Below the pieces are notes generated by a model that worked only from the letters and a program-made list of their open reading frames with translations, did not search any database and was not told where the DNA came from. DNA of 64,000 nt, taken from G965267335 sp965267335. GTDB lineage: Bacteria; Bacteroidota; Bacteroidia; Cytophagales; JAAEPT01. Each line of letters starts with the position of its first letter. The stretch's first letter is position 1. The DNA lies in contig OZ253953.1 in NCBI GenBank assembly GCA_965267335.1, forward strand, positions 3,286,001 through 3,350,000. The letters are read 5' to 3'. Shown piece after piece: positions 1 to 8,560 of the stretch. Position numbers and translations under genes: made by a program.

Positions 1-21
1 CTTCTCTATTTAAGTGATTAT

Positions 22-1590
22 TTAATAATAAAGACTTTTAAGTCCTTCGACACACCGCTCACCATCCATCGCTGCTGACATAATACCTCCCGCAAACCCT
101 GCTCCTTCTCCACATGGAAACAGACCTTTTATCTCGATGTGTTCGCAATTTTCCGGTTTTCTAGGAATCCTTACAGGTGAAGAAGTGCGGCTTTCCACCC
201 CCACTATTTGTGCGTCATTATTGAGGTAACCTTTCATCTTCTTCCCAAAATGCTTGAATGCTTCCCGTAAGCTTTTGGCAATGAACCCAGGCAACACTTC
301 ATCCATTTTCACACTCACCAGGCCTGGCTGATATGAGCAATCCAGTAATGAATTAGAATACCTGTTTGACACGAAGTCTTCAAGTCTTTGTGCGGGTGCT
401 CTTTGCGTTCTCCCTCCTGCCAGCCATGCCTTATGCTCAACATCTTTCTGGAAGTTCATTGCAGCCAAAGGATTCCTAGAAGAATCCGGCCCAACATCCT
501 TTAATTCTACAGAAAGTACAATTCCTGAATTTGAGTATTTTGAGTCTCTTCTAGACGGAGACATACCGTTTACCACAACTTCTTCTGTTGCAGTTGCCGA
601 TGGCACTATAAATCCGCCCGGGCACATACAAAATGAAAAGGCTCCTCGTGTTTCTTTCCCTCCCTTAATTTGTGTGTTTAGTGAGTAAGAAGCTGCGGGT
701 AAAAAGTCGGGCCTCACCTCACAATTGTATTGAATCTTATCTATCAAACTTTGCTGGTGTTCAACACGCACTCCAAGAGCAAAAGGTTTGGGTTCTACCC
801 TGATGGCAGACTTGTGCAGTAACTCAAAAATGTCCCGGGCCGAGTGTCCGGTTGCCAGAATCGTTGCTTTCGCTGCAAACTTTTTCCCACTTGCTGTGTG
901 CACCCCTTTCAAGACTTTTCCTGCCACCTCAAATGAAACAACTCTCTCATTGAAGTATATCTCCGCTCCACAATCTAAGATCGTCTCTCTAAGGCTTTCT
1001 ATGAGCTTAGGAAGCTTGTTAGTTCCGATATGTGGATGGGCATCGAAGAGAATCTCTTCTCTTGCCCCATGGGCATACATGATCTGCAGGATTCTTTGAA
1101 CATCGCCTCTCTTTGTTGAACGGGTATAAAGTTTACCATCGGAATAGGTTCCGGCACCGCCTTCACCAAAACAATAGTTGGAGTCGGGGTTTACAATGTG
1201 TTCCTTATTAATGGCAGCAAGATCACGTCTACGCGATTTAACGTCTTTGCCGCGCTCAATGATGATCGGCTTCAGACCAAATTCAATACACTTTATCGCA
1301 GCGAAAATACCTGCAGGTCCCGCACCGATAATCAAGACAGGCTCACACTGTGCGACCTTTTGCAACTTTGGTAATTTGGAAGAATGAATACCTTCTCTGG
1401 TCCCCTCGTAAACATCCGCTAAGATTCGTGTTTTCACTACCTTGGAGCGGGCATCGATAGACCGTCTTTTTAAAACAAAGTGTATGGGTGAGTCTTCTGG
1501 TATCCCCTCTTTTCGAAAAACAAAGCTCTTTAGACGATCAAGATCAAACCCGATTTCTGCATCAACTACAATGTCTATTTCTTTATTCAT
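22..1590 (-). CDS. FAD-dependent dehydrogenase (COG2509-like)
   Basis: Predicted flavoprotein of 522 residues. A dinucleotide-binding motif (GAGPAG, residues 89-94) follows an N-terminal ~80-residue extension that is typical of this uncharacterised family. A glycine-rich GEGGAGTYSDGKLYTR stretch lies mid-protein, and the C-terminus has GLFPCGEGAGFAGGIMSAA, the usual second FAD-contact motif that closes the fold. The family is soluble, its substrate is unknown, and it is often annotated only as NAD(P)/FAD-dependent oxidoreductase. The stop lies 21 bases from the window edge. The start is 2 bases from the end of the upstream MORN gene on the same strand, so the two may be co-transcribed. Family assignment is firm; physiological role is unknown. 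Confidence 0.85.
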   Translation of the reverse strand: MNKEIDIVVDAEIGFDLDRLKSFVFRKEGIPEDSPIHFVLKRRSIDARSKVVKTRILADVYEGTREGIHSSKLPKLQKVAQCEPVLIIGAGPAGIFAAIKCIEFGLKPIIIERGKDVKSRRRDLAAINKEHIVNPDSNYCFGEGGAGTYSDGKLYTRSTKRGDVQRILQIMYAHGAREEILFDAHPHIGTNKLPKLIESLRETILDCGAEIYFNERVVSFEVAGKVLKGVHTASGKKFAAKATILATGHSARDIFELLHKSAIRVEPKPFALGVRVEHQQSLIDKIQYNCEVRPDFLPAASYSLNTQIKGGKETRGAFSFCMCPGGFIVPSATATEEVVVNGMSPSRRDSKYSNSGIVLSVELKDVGPDSSRNPLAAMNFQKDVEHKAWLAGGRTQRAPAQRLEDFVSNRYSNSLLDCSYQPGLVSVKMDEVLPGFIAKSLREAFKHFGKKMKGYLNNDAQIVGVESRTSSPVRIPRKPENCEHIEIKGLFPCGEGAGFAGGIMSAAMDGERCVEGLKSLYY

Positions 1591-1592
1591 CT

Positions 1593-3494
1593 CTAAAAAA
1601 GATATCCGAAGGAAAAACCTACCCGAATAGGTATTGTGATCCCTGAGTGTTTCACAGGCTCTAAAATATTATCTGTAAGCTCTGTAGTCTCAAACGACTG
1701 ATCAAACACCTGATAGCCTATTCCTACACCAAAAACCACATCAAATGTAATTCCAGGATAATCAGGACTTTGAAGAACCCGTGCTCCCAACACGGGCGTC
1801 CACTCTATTTTCCAGGAATTCGCTTGGAAGTGGGTTATTTCGTTAGTCGAATCAGCTGTCTGAAAGTCATAGTTCTCGGATGTATATCTTAATTCATGAC
1901 CGAAGTACCCGAGCACTTCAAATGGCCTTGGGCCTGGACTTCCTGTATGCTCATTCCTTTTGAAATAAAATTTTTGTCGGATAAAAAAATCATTCCCTGT
2001 TATTAACAGTTCATTGTTGTCCAGTTTTTTTCTACTCACAAATAACGGGTCCCATAAAAATGTGTAACCTATTTCATGACCTAAACGGGCTTCGATATAA
2101 TATTCCAATGAAAAAGGTAGTTGACCATTAAAAATTGCAAGCGGGTTGGTAGCCAGGATTAATCCCTTCTTTTCGATGTTCTTCCATTTATCCCACCAAA
2201 TAAACTTATGCTTCTTAGGAACCTTGTTTCTAAATCTGATTTCCATATTCGTGTTCTTTTCAGTTGTATCGACAAGGCTCGATTTACCAAAGACATCGAT
2301 CAACGCAATATGCTGAGCGGTATCAGACTGAGTTGTATCTTGTTCCCCAAGACCCGAATATTTCTTATACCCATCTACTCTTCCATATTCATCATAGTGA
2401 GTCCAGGTACCAATTTCTTTATTGCCACGCATGGTTCCTTCCATCTGCACACTACCATCGGGGTAAAACCCCTGACACTCACCAATATTTTCTTTGAACC
2501 TACATAAGCGCTGTAATTCCCCCTTTGGGGAGTAAAACTTCCAGACACTATCATTTTGACCCAGCCGGATAAATCCATCTACCTTCAGTGCGCCACTACC
2601 TTCATAATATTCTTTATAAGGCCCTACACCATCAACATAGTCACCTTCTGCTATTGTCGCGCCATTTATTGAATAAGATCGCCATAGCCCGGACTTAAAG
2701 CCGTCCTTATGTGCTCCTTCCGACTCGAGAACTCCCTGACGATTATAATACTTCCAGGTACCCAACTGCATCCCTTTATTATAACTTCCGGTAGCCTGTA
2801 GCTCCCCATTTTTATGATAATGCTTCCAAATTCCCGTTTTGTATCCACTTCTCTCCTCCCCAATAGCTTTTAATTCTCCGGATTCGTAAAATTCTTTCCA
2901 GAGGCTATCACTCTTCCCGTTTATGATATACCCTTCTCTTTTAAGACGTCCAGACTCATAAAACTCCTGAAACTTTCCAACTCCACTTTTATATTCACTC
3001 TCCGATCTTAATTTCCCATCCTCACTAAAATATTTCCACAGGCCATCTTTCTCACCATTCTTAAATGCACCTGTACTTTTTATTGTCCCATCTTCATAGA
3101 AAAACTTCCAATCACCCTCTCTAACATTATTGATAAATGTTCCTTGCATATGGATACTCCCATCTTCATAGAAAAAATTCCAATTACCATTCTGTGCATT
3201 TTCTCTGTCTGCCGATTTCTTTAATCGCCCATTCTCGTAATAAAACTTCCATATACCGAAGGGCTCTCCTTCCTTATAGTAACCTTCTACTTTCTTTTTG
3301 CCATCATGGTAAAATGAAACATAGGGGCCATGTAGAATTGAGGGGTTGTTTTTCTTTACATAGTAGATTTCTTTTAAAGCCTGGCTTTCTCTTTGTTGAT
3401 AATACACTTCCTGTTTCACGGTATCAACTTGGGACTTTGAAATACCGGGAATAAGAAAAAAAAGAATAAGGCTTATATTTCGGAGTGCCGTCAT
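1593..3494 (-). CDS. MORN-repeat outer-membrane protein
   Basis: A secreted protein of about 633 residues. I chose the ATG at 3494 because it gives a clean signal peptide (MTALRNISLILFFLIPG) and removes the overlap with kynA; an upstream in-frame start at 3548 would add 18 residues. After the signal come about 14 MORN_2-type repeats of ~23 residues with the pattern GxWkxYyexGxlxxxGxyxxG. The last ~190 residues alternate polar and hydrophobic strands and end in RVGFSFGYLF, a terminal-aromatic ending like that of outer-membrane beta-barrels. The inference is that a MORN repeat stalk is exposed on a barrel anchor. Some MORN_2 proteins are labelled YwqK-like antitoxins, but no toxin is adjacent. 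Repeats 1, 6 and 11 resemble each other, suggesting a five-repeat super-unit. Confidence 0.75.
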   Translation of the reverse strand: MTALRNISLILFFLIPGISKSQVDTVKQEVYYQQRESQALKEIYYVKKNNPSILHGPYVSFYHDGKKKVEGYYKEGEPFGIWKFYYENGRLKKSADRENAQNGNWNFFYEDGSIHMQGTFINNVREGDWKFFYEDGTIKSTGAFKNGEKDGLWKYFSEDGKLRSESEYKSGVGKFQEFYESGRLKREGYIINGKSDSLWKEFYESGELKAIGEERSGYKTGIWKHYHKNGELQATGSYNKGMQLGTWKYYNRQGVLESEGAHKDGFKSGLWRSYSINGATIAEGDYVDGVGPYKEYYEGSGALKVDGFIRLGQNDSVWKFYSPKGELQRLCRFKENIGECQGFYPDGSVQMEGTMRGNKEIGTWTHYDEYGRVDGYKKYSGLGEQDTTQSDTAQHIALIDVFGKSSLVDTTEKNTNMEIRFRNKVPKKHKFIWWDKWKNIEKKGLILATNPLAIFNGQLPFSLEYYIEARLGHEIGYTFLWDPLFVSRKKLDNNELLITGNDFFIRQKFYFKRNEHTGSPGPRPFEVLGYFGHELRYTSENYDFQTADSTNEITHFQANSWKIEWTPVLGARVLQSPDYPGITFDVVFGVGIGYQVFDQSFETTELTDNILEPVKHSGITIPIRVGFSFGYLF

Positions 3495-3528
3495 ACTTAC
3501 AATAGCCTTAAATATAACGACAATTGAG

Positions 3529-4503
3529 TTAATTATTGCTCTTATCAAGCAATACAGATTCTACCCAGGTTCGTCCCCAATTGTCAATTTCTTCCACAGT
3601 CCAGAGGCCGGGATAAAAAATTTGCTTCTGAAATTTAGGTGGTAAGTACTGTTTCCAGTTCGTTCCTCCGGTAGACTTTTCGATACGTTGCCCTTTTTGA
3701 AGATAACGCACTGCATAACGATAGTGAGCCAATGGCCAGTTGACATTTGCATGTAGGTCAAATTGTTTTAATGCACTAATCAGCTCCTCATTCTTACGAT
3801 CCAGCAAAGGCAGCTCTTTGTACCGACTTAATAAATTGATCTTCTTAAATTCTTTTCCTTTCCTCAGGATCAGGTTTCCATATCTTTCTTCAAATTGAAC
3901 CAGAGTAAGGGTCTTTTTTCCTGTTTTTCGGTCGGTTGCACCTTGCTTCCAATATAGAAACTCATACATTTCCTTGATTCTGGCCTTTTCCGTGAATCGA
4001 TCTCTTTCGCTTTTAGCGACAAGATTTATGAATTGTGTAGCCCACAATTCAATCAAGCGATATTGAATTGATTGGAACCCACTTGCTGGTATGAGGGCTT
4101 TTCTGAAGCTAAGAAACTGTTTTTCTTCGATCCCACTGATCAAAACATCAAATGAATTCGTCAGGTGCTGAAAGTACTTATTAATCCTATTAAGCTTTTT
4201 AATGAAAAAATGCACATCCAGATTTTCATTATACCCAATAAGCTCTAATTCATGTATAATAATCTTGAAATAGAGCTCTGTAATCTGATGATACACAATG
4301 AAGATCATCTCATCTTCATACTTGGTTTTGGGTTTCTGGAGGTTCAATAGAGCATCAATTCCAACGTAATCCCAGTAGTTTTCATAGTAGGAAAATAACA
4401 TCCCTTCCAAATGGGCCGTAAGGTCCTCACCAACAGCATTATACTTCTCCTGAAGGGCTTTAACTATCTCCAGAAGACTTTCATCAAGTTCTTCTTTTTG
4501 CAT
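3529..4503 (-). CDS. kynA: Tryptophan 2,3-dioxygenase
   Basis: Cytosolic haem enzyme that opens the indole ring of L-tryptophan with O2 to give N-formylkynurenine, the first step of kynurenine catabolism. At 324 residues it is slightly longer than bacterial homologues of about 280-300. Visible family motifs are HQITELYFKIIIHEL around residue 72 (the substrate-side histidine), GFQSIQYRLIE at 142-152 with the carboxylate-binding arginine, the likely axial haem histidine in NWPLAHYRY (H260), and STGGTNW near 277, matching the family GTGGT loop. It is transcribed away from glutaryl-CoA dehydrogenase across a 69-base gap, which fits a shared tryptophan-degradation role. The other kynurenine-pathway genes are not in the window. 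Confidence 0.88.
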   Translation of the reverse strand: MQKEELDESLLEIVKALQEKYNAVGEDLTAHLEGMLFSYYENYWDYVGIDALLNLQKPKTKYEDEMIFIVYHQITELYFKIIIHELELIGYNENLDVHFFIKKLNRINKYFQHLTNSFDVLISGIEEKQFLSFRKALIPASGFQSIQYRLIELWATQFINLVAKSERDRFTEKARIKEMYEFLYWKQGATDRKTGKKTLTLVQFEERYGNLILRKGKEFKKINLLSRYKELPLLDRKNEELISALKQFDLHANVNWPLAHYRYAVRYLQKGQRIEKSTGGTNWKQYLPPKFQKQIFYPGLWTVEEIDNWGRTWVESVLLDKSNN

Positions 4504-4572
4504 CCTACCGCAGATTTATTGCGTAAAATTTAGATAAAGTTGCTTAATTAATTCCTTTCAAACAAAAAAAGT

Positions 4573-5751
4573 ATGTCTGGCACTCAGTTTCAATCTCCTG
4601 ATTTATATCTAATTGACGATCTTCTGACCGAGGAACAAAAACTCATAAGAGACTCAATAAGGGCATTTGTAAACAAAGATATTATTCCCATCATTGAGGA
4701 TTGCTGTCAAAACAATAGATTCCCCAGCGAACTGGTTCCAAAGTTTGGTGAAATAGGAGCGTTTGGACCATATATACCTGAAGAGTACGGTGGAGGCGGC
4801 CTCGATTACATTTCCTACGGATTGATTATGCAGGAAATCGAACGAGGAGATTCCGGTATGCGTTCAACAGCTTCGGTACAGAGCTCATTGGTGATGTACC
4901 CTATCTTCAAGTTTGGCAGTGAAGATCAGAAGAAGAAGTTCTTACCGAAGTTAGCATCCGGAGAAATGCTGGGATGTTTCGGACTTACAGAACCAGACCA
5001 TGGTTCCAACCCATCAGGTATGATTACCCGAATCAGGGATAATGGAGACCATGTGATATTGAATGGGGCCAAAATGTGGATTTCCAATGCTCCCGAGGCA
5101 GATATTGCGGTTGTCTGGGCAAAAAATGAATCCGATCGAATTCAAGGGGTAATTGTAGAAAGAGGTATGGATGGATTCACCACTCCTGAAACACATGGCA
5201 AGTGGTCGTTAAGAGCTAGTTGCACGGGAGAGTTAGTATTTGATAATGTAAAAGTGCCAAAAGAGAACATTTTACCTGAAAAAGACGGCCTGGGAGCTCC
5301 TCTGATGTGTCTTGATTCTGCCCGCTATGGAATTTCCTGGGGGGCGATCGGTGCCGCAATGGACTGCTATGACTCAGCGAGAAGGTATTCGCTTGAAAGA
5401 ATACAATTTGGCAAACCGATCGGATCATTTCAATTGATTCAAAAGAAACTTGCTGAGATGCTGACTGAAATAACCAAAGCACAATTACTTGCATGGAGGT
5501 TAGGTACATTAATGAATGAAGGAAAGGCGACTTCAACACAAATATCCGTTGCGAAAAGAAATAATGTAGAAATGGCCCTCAACATTGCGCGTGAGTCCCG
5601 TCAAATTCATGGAGCCATGGGAATTACAGGTGAGTTCTCAATCATGAGGCATATGATGAACTTAGAATCGGTGATTACCTATGAAGGAACCCACGACATT
5701 CACTTGCTTATCCTGGGCAAAGAAATTACAGGGATTCCAGCATTTGAATAG
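4573..5751 (+). CDS. gcdH: Glutaryl-CoA dehydrogenase (acyl-CoA dehydrogenase family)
   Basis: FAD enzyme that oxidatively decarboxylates glutaryl-CoA to crotonyl-CoA at the end of lysine, hydroxylysine and tryptophan breakdown. The 392 residues cover the whole acyl-CoA dehydrogenase fold. Diagnostic stretches are SVQSSLVMYPI, LGCFGLTEPDHGS, ARYGISWGAIGA, RIQFGKPIGSFQLIQKKLA and the catalytic-base segment TYEGTHDIH followed by LILGKEITGIPAF. These match human and bacterial GCDH closely rather than short- or medium-chain dehydrogenases. It is divergent from kynA, so the pair brackets the tryptophan-to-crotonyl-CoA route. It ends one base before the stop of the convergent surface-protein gene. 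Confidence 0.9.
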   Translation: MSGTQFQSPDLYLIDDLLTEEQKLIRDSIRAFVNKDIIPIIEDCCQNNRFPSELVPKFGEIGAFGPYIPEEYGGGGLDYISYGLIMQEIERGDSGMRSTASVQSSLVMYPIFKFGSEDQKKKFLPKLASGEMLGCFGLTEPDHGSNPSGMITRIRDNGDHVILNGAKMWISNAPEADIAVVWAKNESDRIQGVIVERGMDGFTTPETHGKWSLRASCTGELVFDNVKVPKENILPEKDGLGAPLMCLDSARYGISWGAIGAAMDCYDSARRYSLERIQFGKPIGSFQLIQKKLAEMLTEITKAQLLAWRLGTLMNEGKATSTQISVAKRNNVEMALNIARESRQIHGAMGITGEFSIMRHMMNLESVITYEGTHDIHLLILGKEITGIPAFE

Positions 5752-5752
5752 A

Positions 5753-7234
5753 TTATCTACTTGGTAGTTTCTTAGCTTCTACTTTGCTTTCAGCGGCAGT
5801 TTTCTGTAGCGATCCCTTAGCACTTTTATTTCCTGACTTCGATTTGTTGAAGTCGGTATACAAGTACTTGCCTACCATCTGTGGCTCTTTATCAACCTCA
5901 GGCACTATGGGATAATCCTGAGCGTAGCGGTCATTTCGTATACCAGTGACCTGCCAACTTACTTTTACATTAGGTTGATCTGTCATAATCGTAAATGAAT
6001 TGCCGACAATTTCATCTTTCACGGCTACTTGGGCAAATTGACCTATTGGTGTAAGCTGGTATCTATAATCTGTATTCAAGGCTTCAAAATATTCAGGTAA
6101 TTGCACTACTGCCTCACCTGTAGCATCTGTGGTTACATTACCATTGTACACATTCATCATATCGGGACTCTCCACAAAGCTGTGAATCAAATATTTGTTC
6201 TCAGGATCCAATGGATGATCAATTTTAAATGAACCGGCAGCTTTTGATAGTGTTCCGTTGACGTGTACATCACCATCGGTATAAATCGCCCAGCCCCAAG
6301 CCGGGTCACAGCTAGCAAATAACCCAACATCAAAAGCCGTAGTTGGTGGAAAGGTTCCTAAATAGCCAATTGCCGCAACACCGATACCAATGGCAGTACC
6401 AGCATTGTAGTCAGCATAAACTGCAACACCTGAGCCAGTCATATCCTGCGATCGGGCATTAATACCAATTCCATCAGAGACAACATCAATCCCTACATTA
6501 TTAGCACCATAAAGAGCGAGGGCTTGTAAGCCAACATTATTTGTTCCCCCTAGTGCTTGGGCCAGAACACCTGTTCTGTCACCGGCAGTTCCTTCTGCCT
6601 CACTGAATGTTCCATAGACCTCAAAGGCATTATACGCACCAGCATCAACTTTGGCGTCTACACCTACAAAGTTACTAAAGAACCTGCCTCCATAACCATA
6701 TCCATTTGCTGTTGAGGTACAAATACCTTGTACGGCTACCGGATCTACAGTACCTCCTCCTGTATATTCAGCTTTGATCACTGAGGTGGTATTACTTGCC
6801 ATGGAATTCACTGCATAAATCGTAATGGTATCAGATCCTGTCAGAGCTTCTAAGGGATAAACCGGTGAATTAACTCCAATACCAATATTATCGGATGTAT
6901 TATACACTACTCCAGGACTAACTTGCCAATCGGTATCTGTCGCGGCTACTCCACCTAACGAAGACCAGCTAGCTCCATTCCATTGATAGACCTGCCCTAC
7001 TCCGACATCATATACGAGCATACCTTCGTCTGCCGCTGCAAGCGACATAGAAGTTCTTTGAGCTGAACTCATGGTCGGAAGCAGAAAACCTTGCGGATTG
7101 CCCGCATTCGGAACCTGCAAATGAAGTATTGCATTCGGATTTGGTGTAGTCGTCCCAATTCCTACGGACTGTGCGTTGGTTAATACACTATGTAAAGTAA
7201 ACAAAACAGTGAATACAGTATAAAGACGTCCCAT
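5753..7234 (-). CDS. Secreted tail-fibre-like surface protein
   Basis: About 493 residues from the ATG at 7234, which starts a signal peptide (MGRLYTVFTVLFTLHS, cleavage after TNAQ); the longer open frame to 7315 has no signal at its front. The mature N-terminus has the Bacteroidota tail-fibre-like opening SVGIGTTTPNPNAILHLQ and then MLVYDVGVGQVYQWNGASW. The centre is a glycine/asparagine-rich stretch with repeated N-N-V-G and G-I-G units such as NNVGLQALALYGANNVGI, consistent with a beta-helical or trimeric fibre. The C-terminal ~150 residues form a different, more globular region and end in a Lys/Ser-rich tail. No T9SS sorting domain or S74 peptidase was recognised. Function is probably surface display or adhesion; this is inference. 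Confidence 0.7.
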   Translation of the reverse strand: MGRLYTVFTVLFTLHSVLTNAQSVGIGTTTPNPNAILHLQVPNAGNPQGFLLPTMSSAQRTSMSLAAADEGMLVYDVGVGQVYQWNGASWSSLGGVAATDTDWQVSPGVVYNTSDNIGIGVNSPVYPLEALTGSDTITIYAVNSMASNTTSVIKAEYTGGGTVDPVAVQGICTSTANGYGYGGRFFSNFVGVDAKVDAGAYNAFEVYGTFSEAEGTAGDRTGVLAQALGGTNNVGLQALALYGANNVGIDVVSDGIGINARSQDMTGSGVAVYADYNAGTAIGIGVAAIGYLGTFPPTTAFDVGLFASCDPAWGWAIYTDGDVHVNGTLSKAAGSFKIDHPLDPENKYLIHSFVESPDMMNVYNGNVTTDATGEAVVQLPEYFEALNTDYRYQLTPIGQFAQVAVKDEIVGNSFTIMTDQPNVKVSWQVTGIRNDRYAQDYPIVPEVDKEPQMVGKYLYTDFNKSKSGNKSAKGSLQKTAAESKVEAKKLPSR

Positions 7235-7357
7235 AGTTAAAAATGTTAATGTAGTATTCTCACGCCCTACACTTCTTTCAATACCGTGGCAAGGTAAGTT
7301 CTGTGTAAGATACAATGATCTTATTAAAAAATGAAATCCAACTAACCCTTACCTAAA

Positions 7358-8428
7358 CTAGTTATCCACACGTGCAGTGATCTTAAGAGAATGACGAGGT
7401 GCTACGGGATCATTTACGTATAGTATGACTCCATCTGACTTTCTGCCATTTTTACTTTGAGGAAGTAATTTTACACTGAGTTCAGTTGAGCCTCCGGGCT
7501 TTATTTCAATGTTTCCAAGTTTACAGGCCAATAGCTCATTGTTATATTGAATCTTTCTGACGATGAGTACTTGTTTACCAATATTACTCAACTTGAATGT
7601 TGTAGAGTCTGACTGCTCAGGTTTGATTGTACCAAAGTCATGAGCTCCCTTGCTGAGGACTAATTTGGGTGCCAATGCCAGGTCAATGGTATCAGCAAAA
7701 TATTCTTTGATCCCACAAAAAAGCTCTAGTTCCTTTCTTGTACTGCTATCACTTGAAACGAAACTTACTACGTCTTTACAATACCCAAAATCATTTTTCG
7801 CTATCGGGTCATAAGTAACTTTGAATTTCCCAAAGCTCTTAGCTGCTATGCTTGATTCAAAAAAATCAAGACTGATATGAGCGGGGGTTTTTTGGTCGGA
7901 AAAGGTGACAGGGTTATCGCTGGAATTATAAATTTCAAAAACCCGTTCGACAGGTCCACGAGTGGTGATATTTCCAAGACTTAGTTTTGTTGATTTGAAA
8001 CGTAATGCACCTAACTGCTCCGGAAAATCCTCTTCGATTGATTTGGGCTTTGGCTCAACCATACCTGTGAACTTTACTTTTAGCTTCGATGGTAGCCCAT
8101 TGTTAATCACCGTAACTTCCTTCTCAAAAGGTCCCGGACGATTATGCGTCTGAAAGCGTATTCTAAACTCACCGTCCTTCCCGGGGGCAATACTGCTATC
8201 AGACCACTCCCCTTTCATACAGCCACATGGTATCTCAATATTCGTAATCTTTATTGATGATTTCCCGGTATTGGTAAACGGAAATTTCAACACGGCAATG
8301 CTGTCAACCTCCTTCAGGTTTCCGAAGTCCGGATTCTTCTGATGAATTGAGATAATACCTTGTCCAAAAGAAATTGACAAGTTCAAAAGACACAATATAG
8401 CTAACGTTACTTCTCTCTTACCATTCAT
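7358..8428 (-). CDS. DUF1573 (Ig-like) secreted protein
   Basis: About 356 residues starting at the ATG at 8428; the three codons upstream need a TTG start. A signal peptide (MNGKREVTLAILCLLNLS) leads into DUF1573-type domains of the ASPM/SPD-2/Hydin Ig-like class. The hallmark F-x-F-x-N-T-G-x-x-x-l-x-I followed by CGC is present (FPFTNTGKSSIKITNIEIPCGC). Two further similar units follow, including LSKGAHDFGTIKPEQSDST-like text near residue 270. Such proteins are periplasmic or cell-surface in Bacteroidota and have no known reaction. Its stop is separated by 123 bases from the surface-protein start on the same strand, so co-transcription is possible. Confidence 0.75.
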   Translation of the reverse strand: MNGKREVTLAILCLLNLSISFGQGIISIHQKNPDFGNLKEVDSIAVLKFPFTNTGKSSIKITNIEIPCGCMKGEWSDSSIAPGKDGEFRIRFQTHNRPGPFEKEVTVINNGLPSKLKVKFTGMVEPKPKSIEEDFPEQLGALRFKSTKLSLGNITTRGPVERVFEIYNSSDNPVTFSDQKTPAHISLDFFESSIAAKSFGKFKVTYDPIAKNDFGYCKDVVSFVSSDSSTRKELELFCGIKEYFADTIDLALAPKLVLSKGAHDFGTIKPEQSDSTTFKLSNIGKQVLIVRKIQYNNELLACKLGNIEIKPGGSTELSVKLLPQSKNGRKSDGVILYVNDPVAPRHSLKITARVDN

Positions 8429-8499
8429 ATGTTGCAATAATATGCTCTTTATTACTAATACAAAAATCCTACCACCTGTTTCAAACCTAAATTTCTTAG

Positions 8500-8530
8500 T
8501 TTGTTGTCATTGATAATTTCACTATGATTG
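8500..8530 (+). promoter_or_regulatory. Candidate trpS promoter
   Basis: TTTG at 8500-8503 and TATGATTG at 8523-8530 are separated by 19 bases. This fits the Bacteroidota sigma consensus (TTTG, 19-21 bases, TAnnTTTG) at every informative position but one. Transcription would begin near 8537, giving a leader of about 24 bases before trpS. It is the best-spaced promoter match I found in the window. Confidence 0.45.
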
Positions 8531-8560
8531 TGCTTTATTTGATTTGAGTGATTTAAAGAT

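Noticed and set aside
788..1630. Several open frames on the plus strand opposite the FAD-dehydrogenase gene
   Set aside because: They are antisense shadows of a strongly conserved coding frame and show no family motif or plausible leader.
1593..3494. Toxin-antitoxin system based on the YwqK label of MORN_2 proteins
   Set aside because: No toxin-like gene is adjacent, and the protein is a large secreted one with a barrel-like end.
3495..3548. Longer N-terminus for the MORN gene
   Set aside because: It overlaps kynA by 20 bases and pushes the signal peptide inward; the ATG at 3494 explains both.
5753..7234. Prophage tail fibre
   Set aside because: The GIGT-type opening resembles tail fibres, but a signal peptide is present and no phage gene is nearby, so it is a bacterial surface protein.
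7235..7315. 27-residue extension of the surface protein
   Set aside because: The residues are not signal-like, and the ATG at 7234 begins a normal signal peptide.
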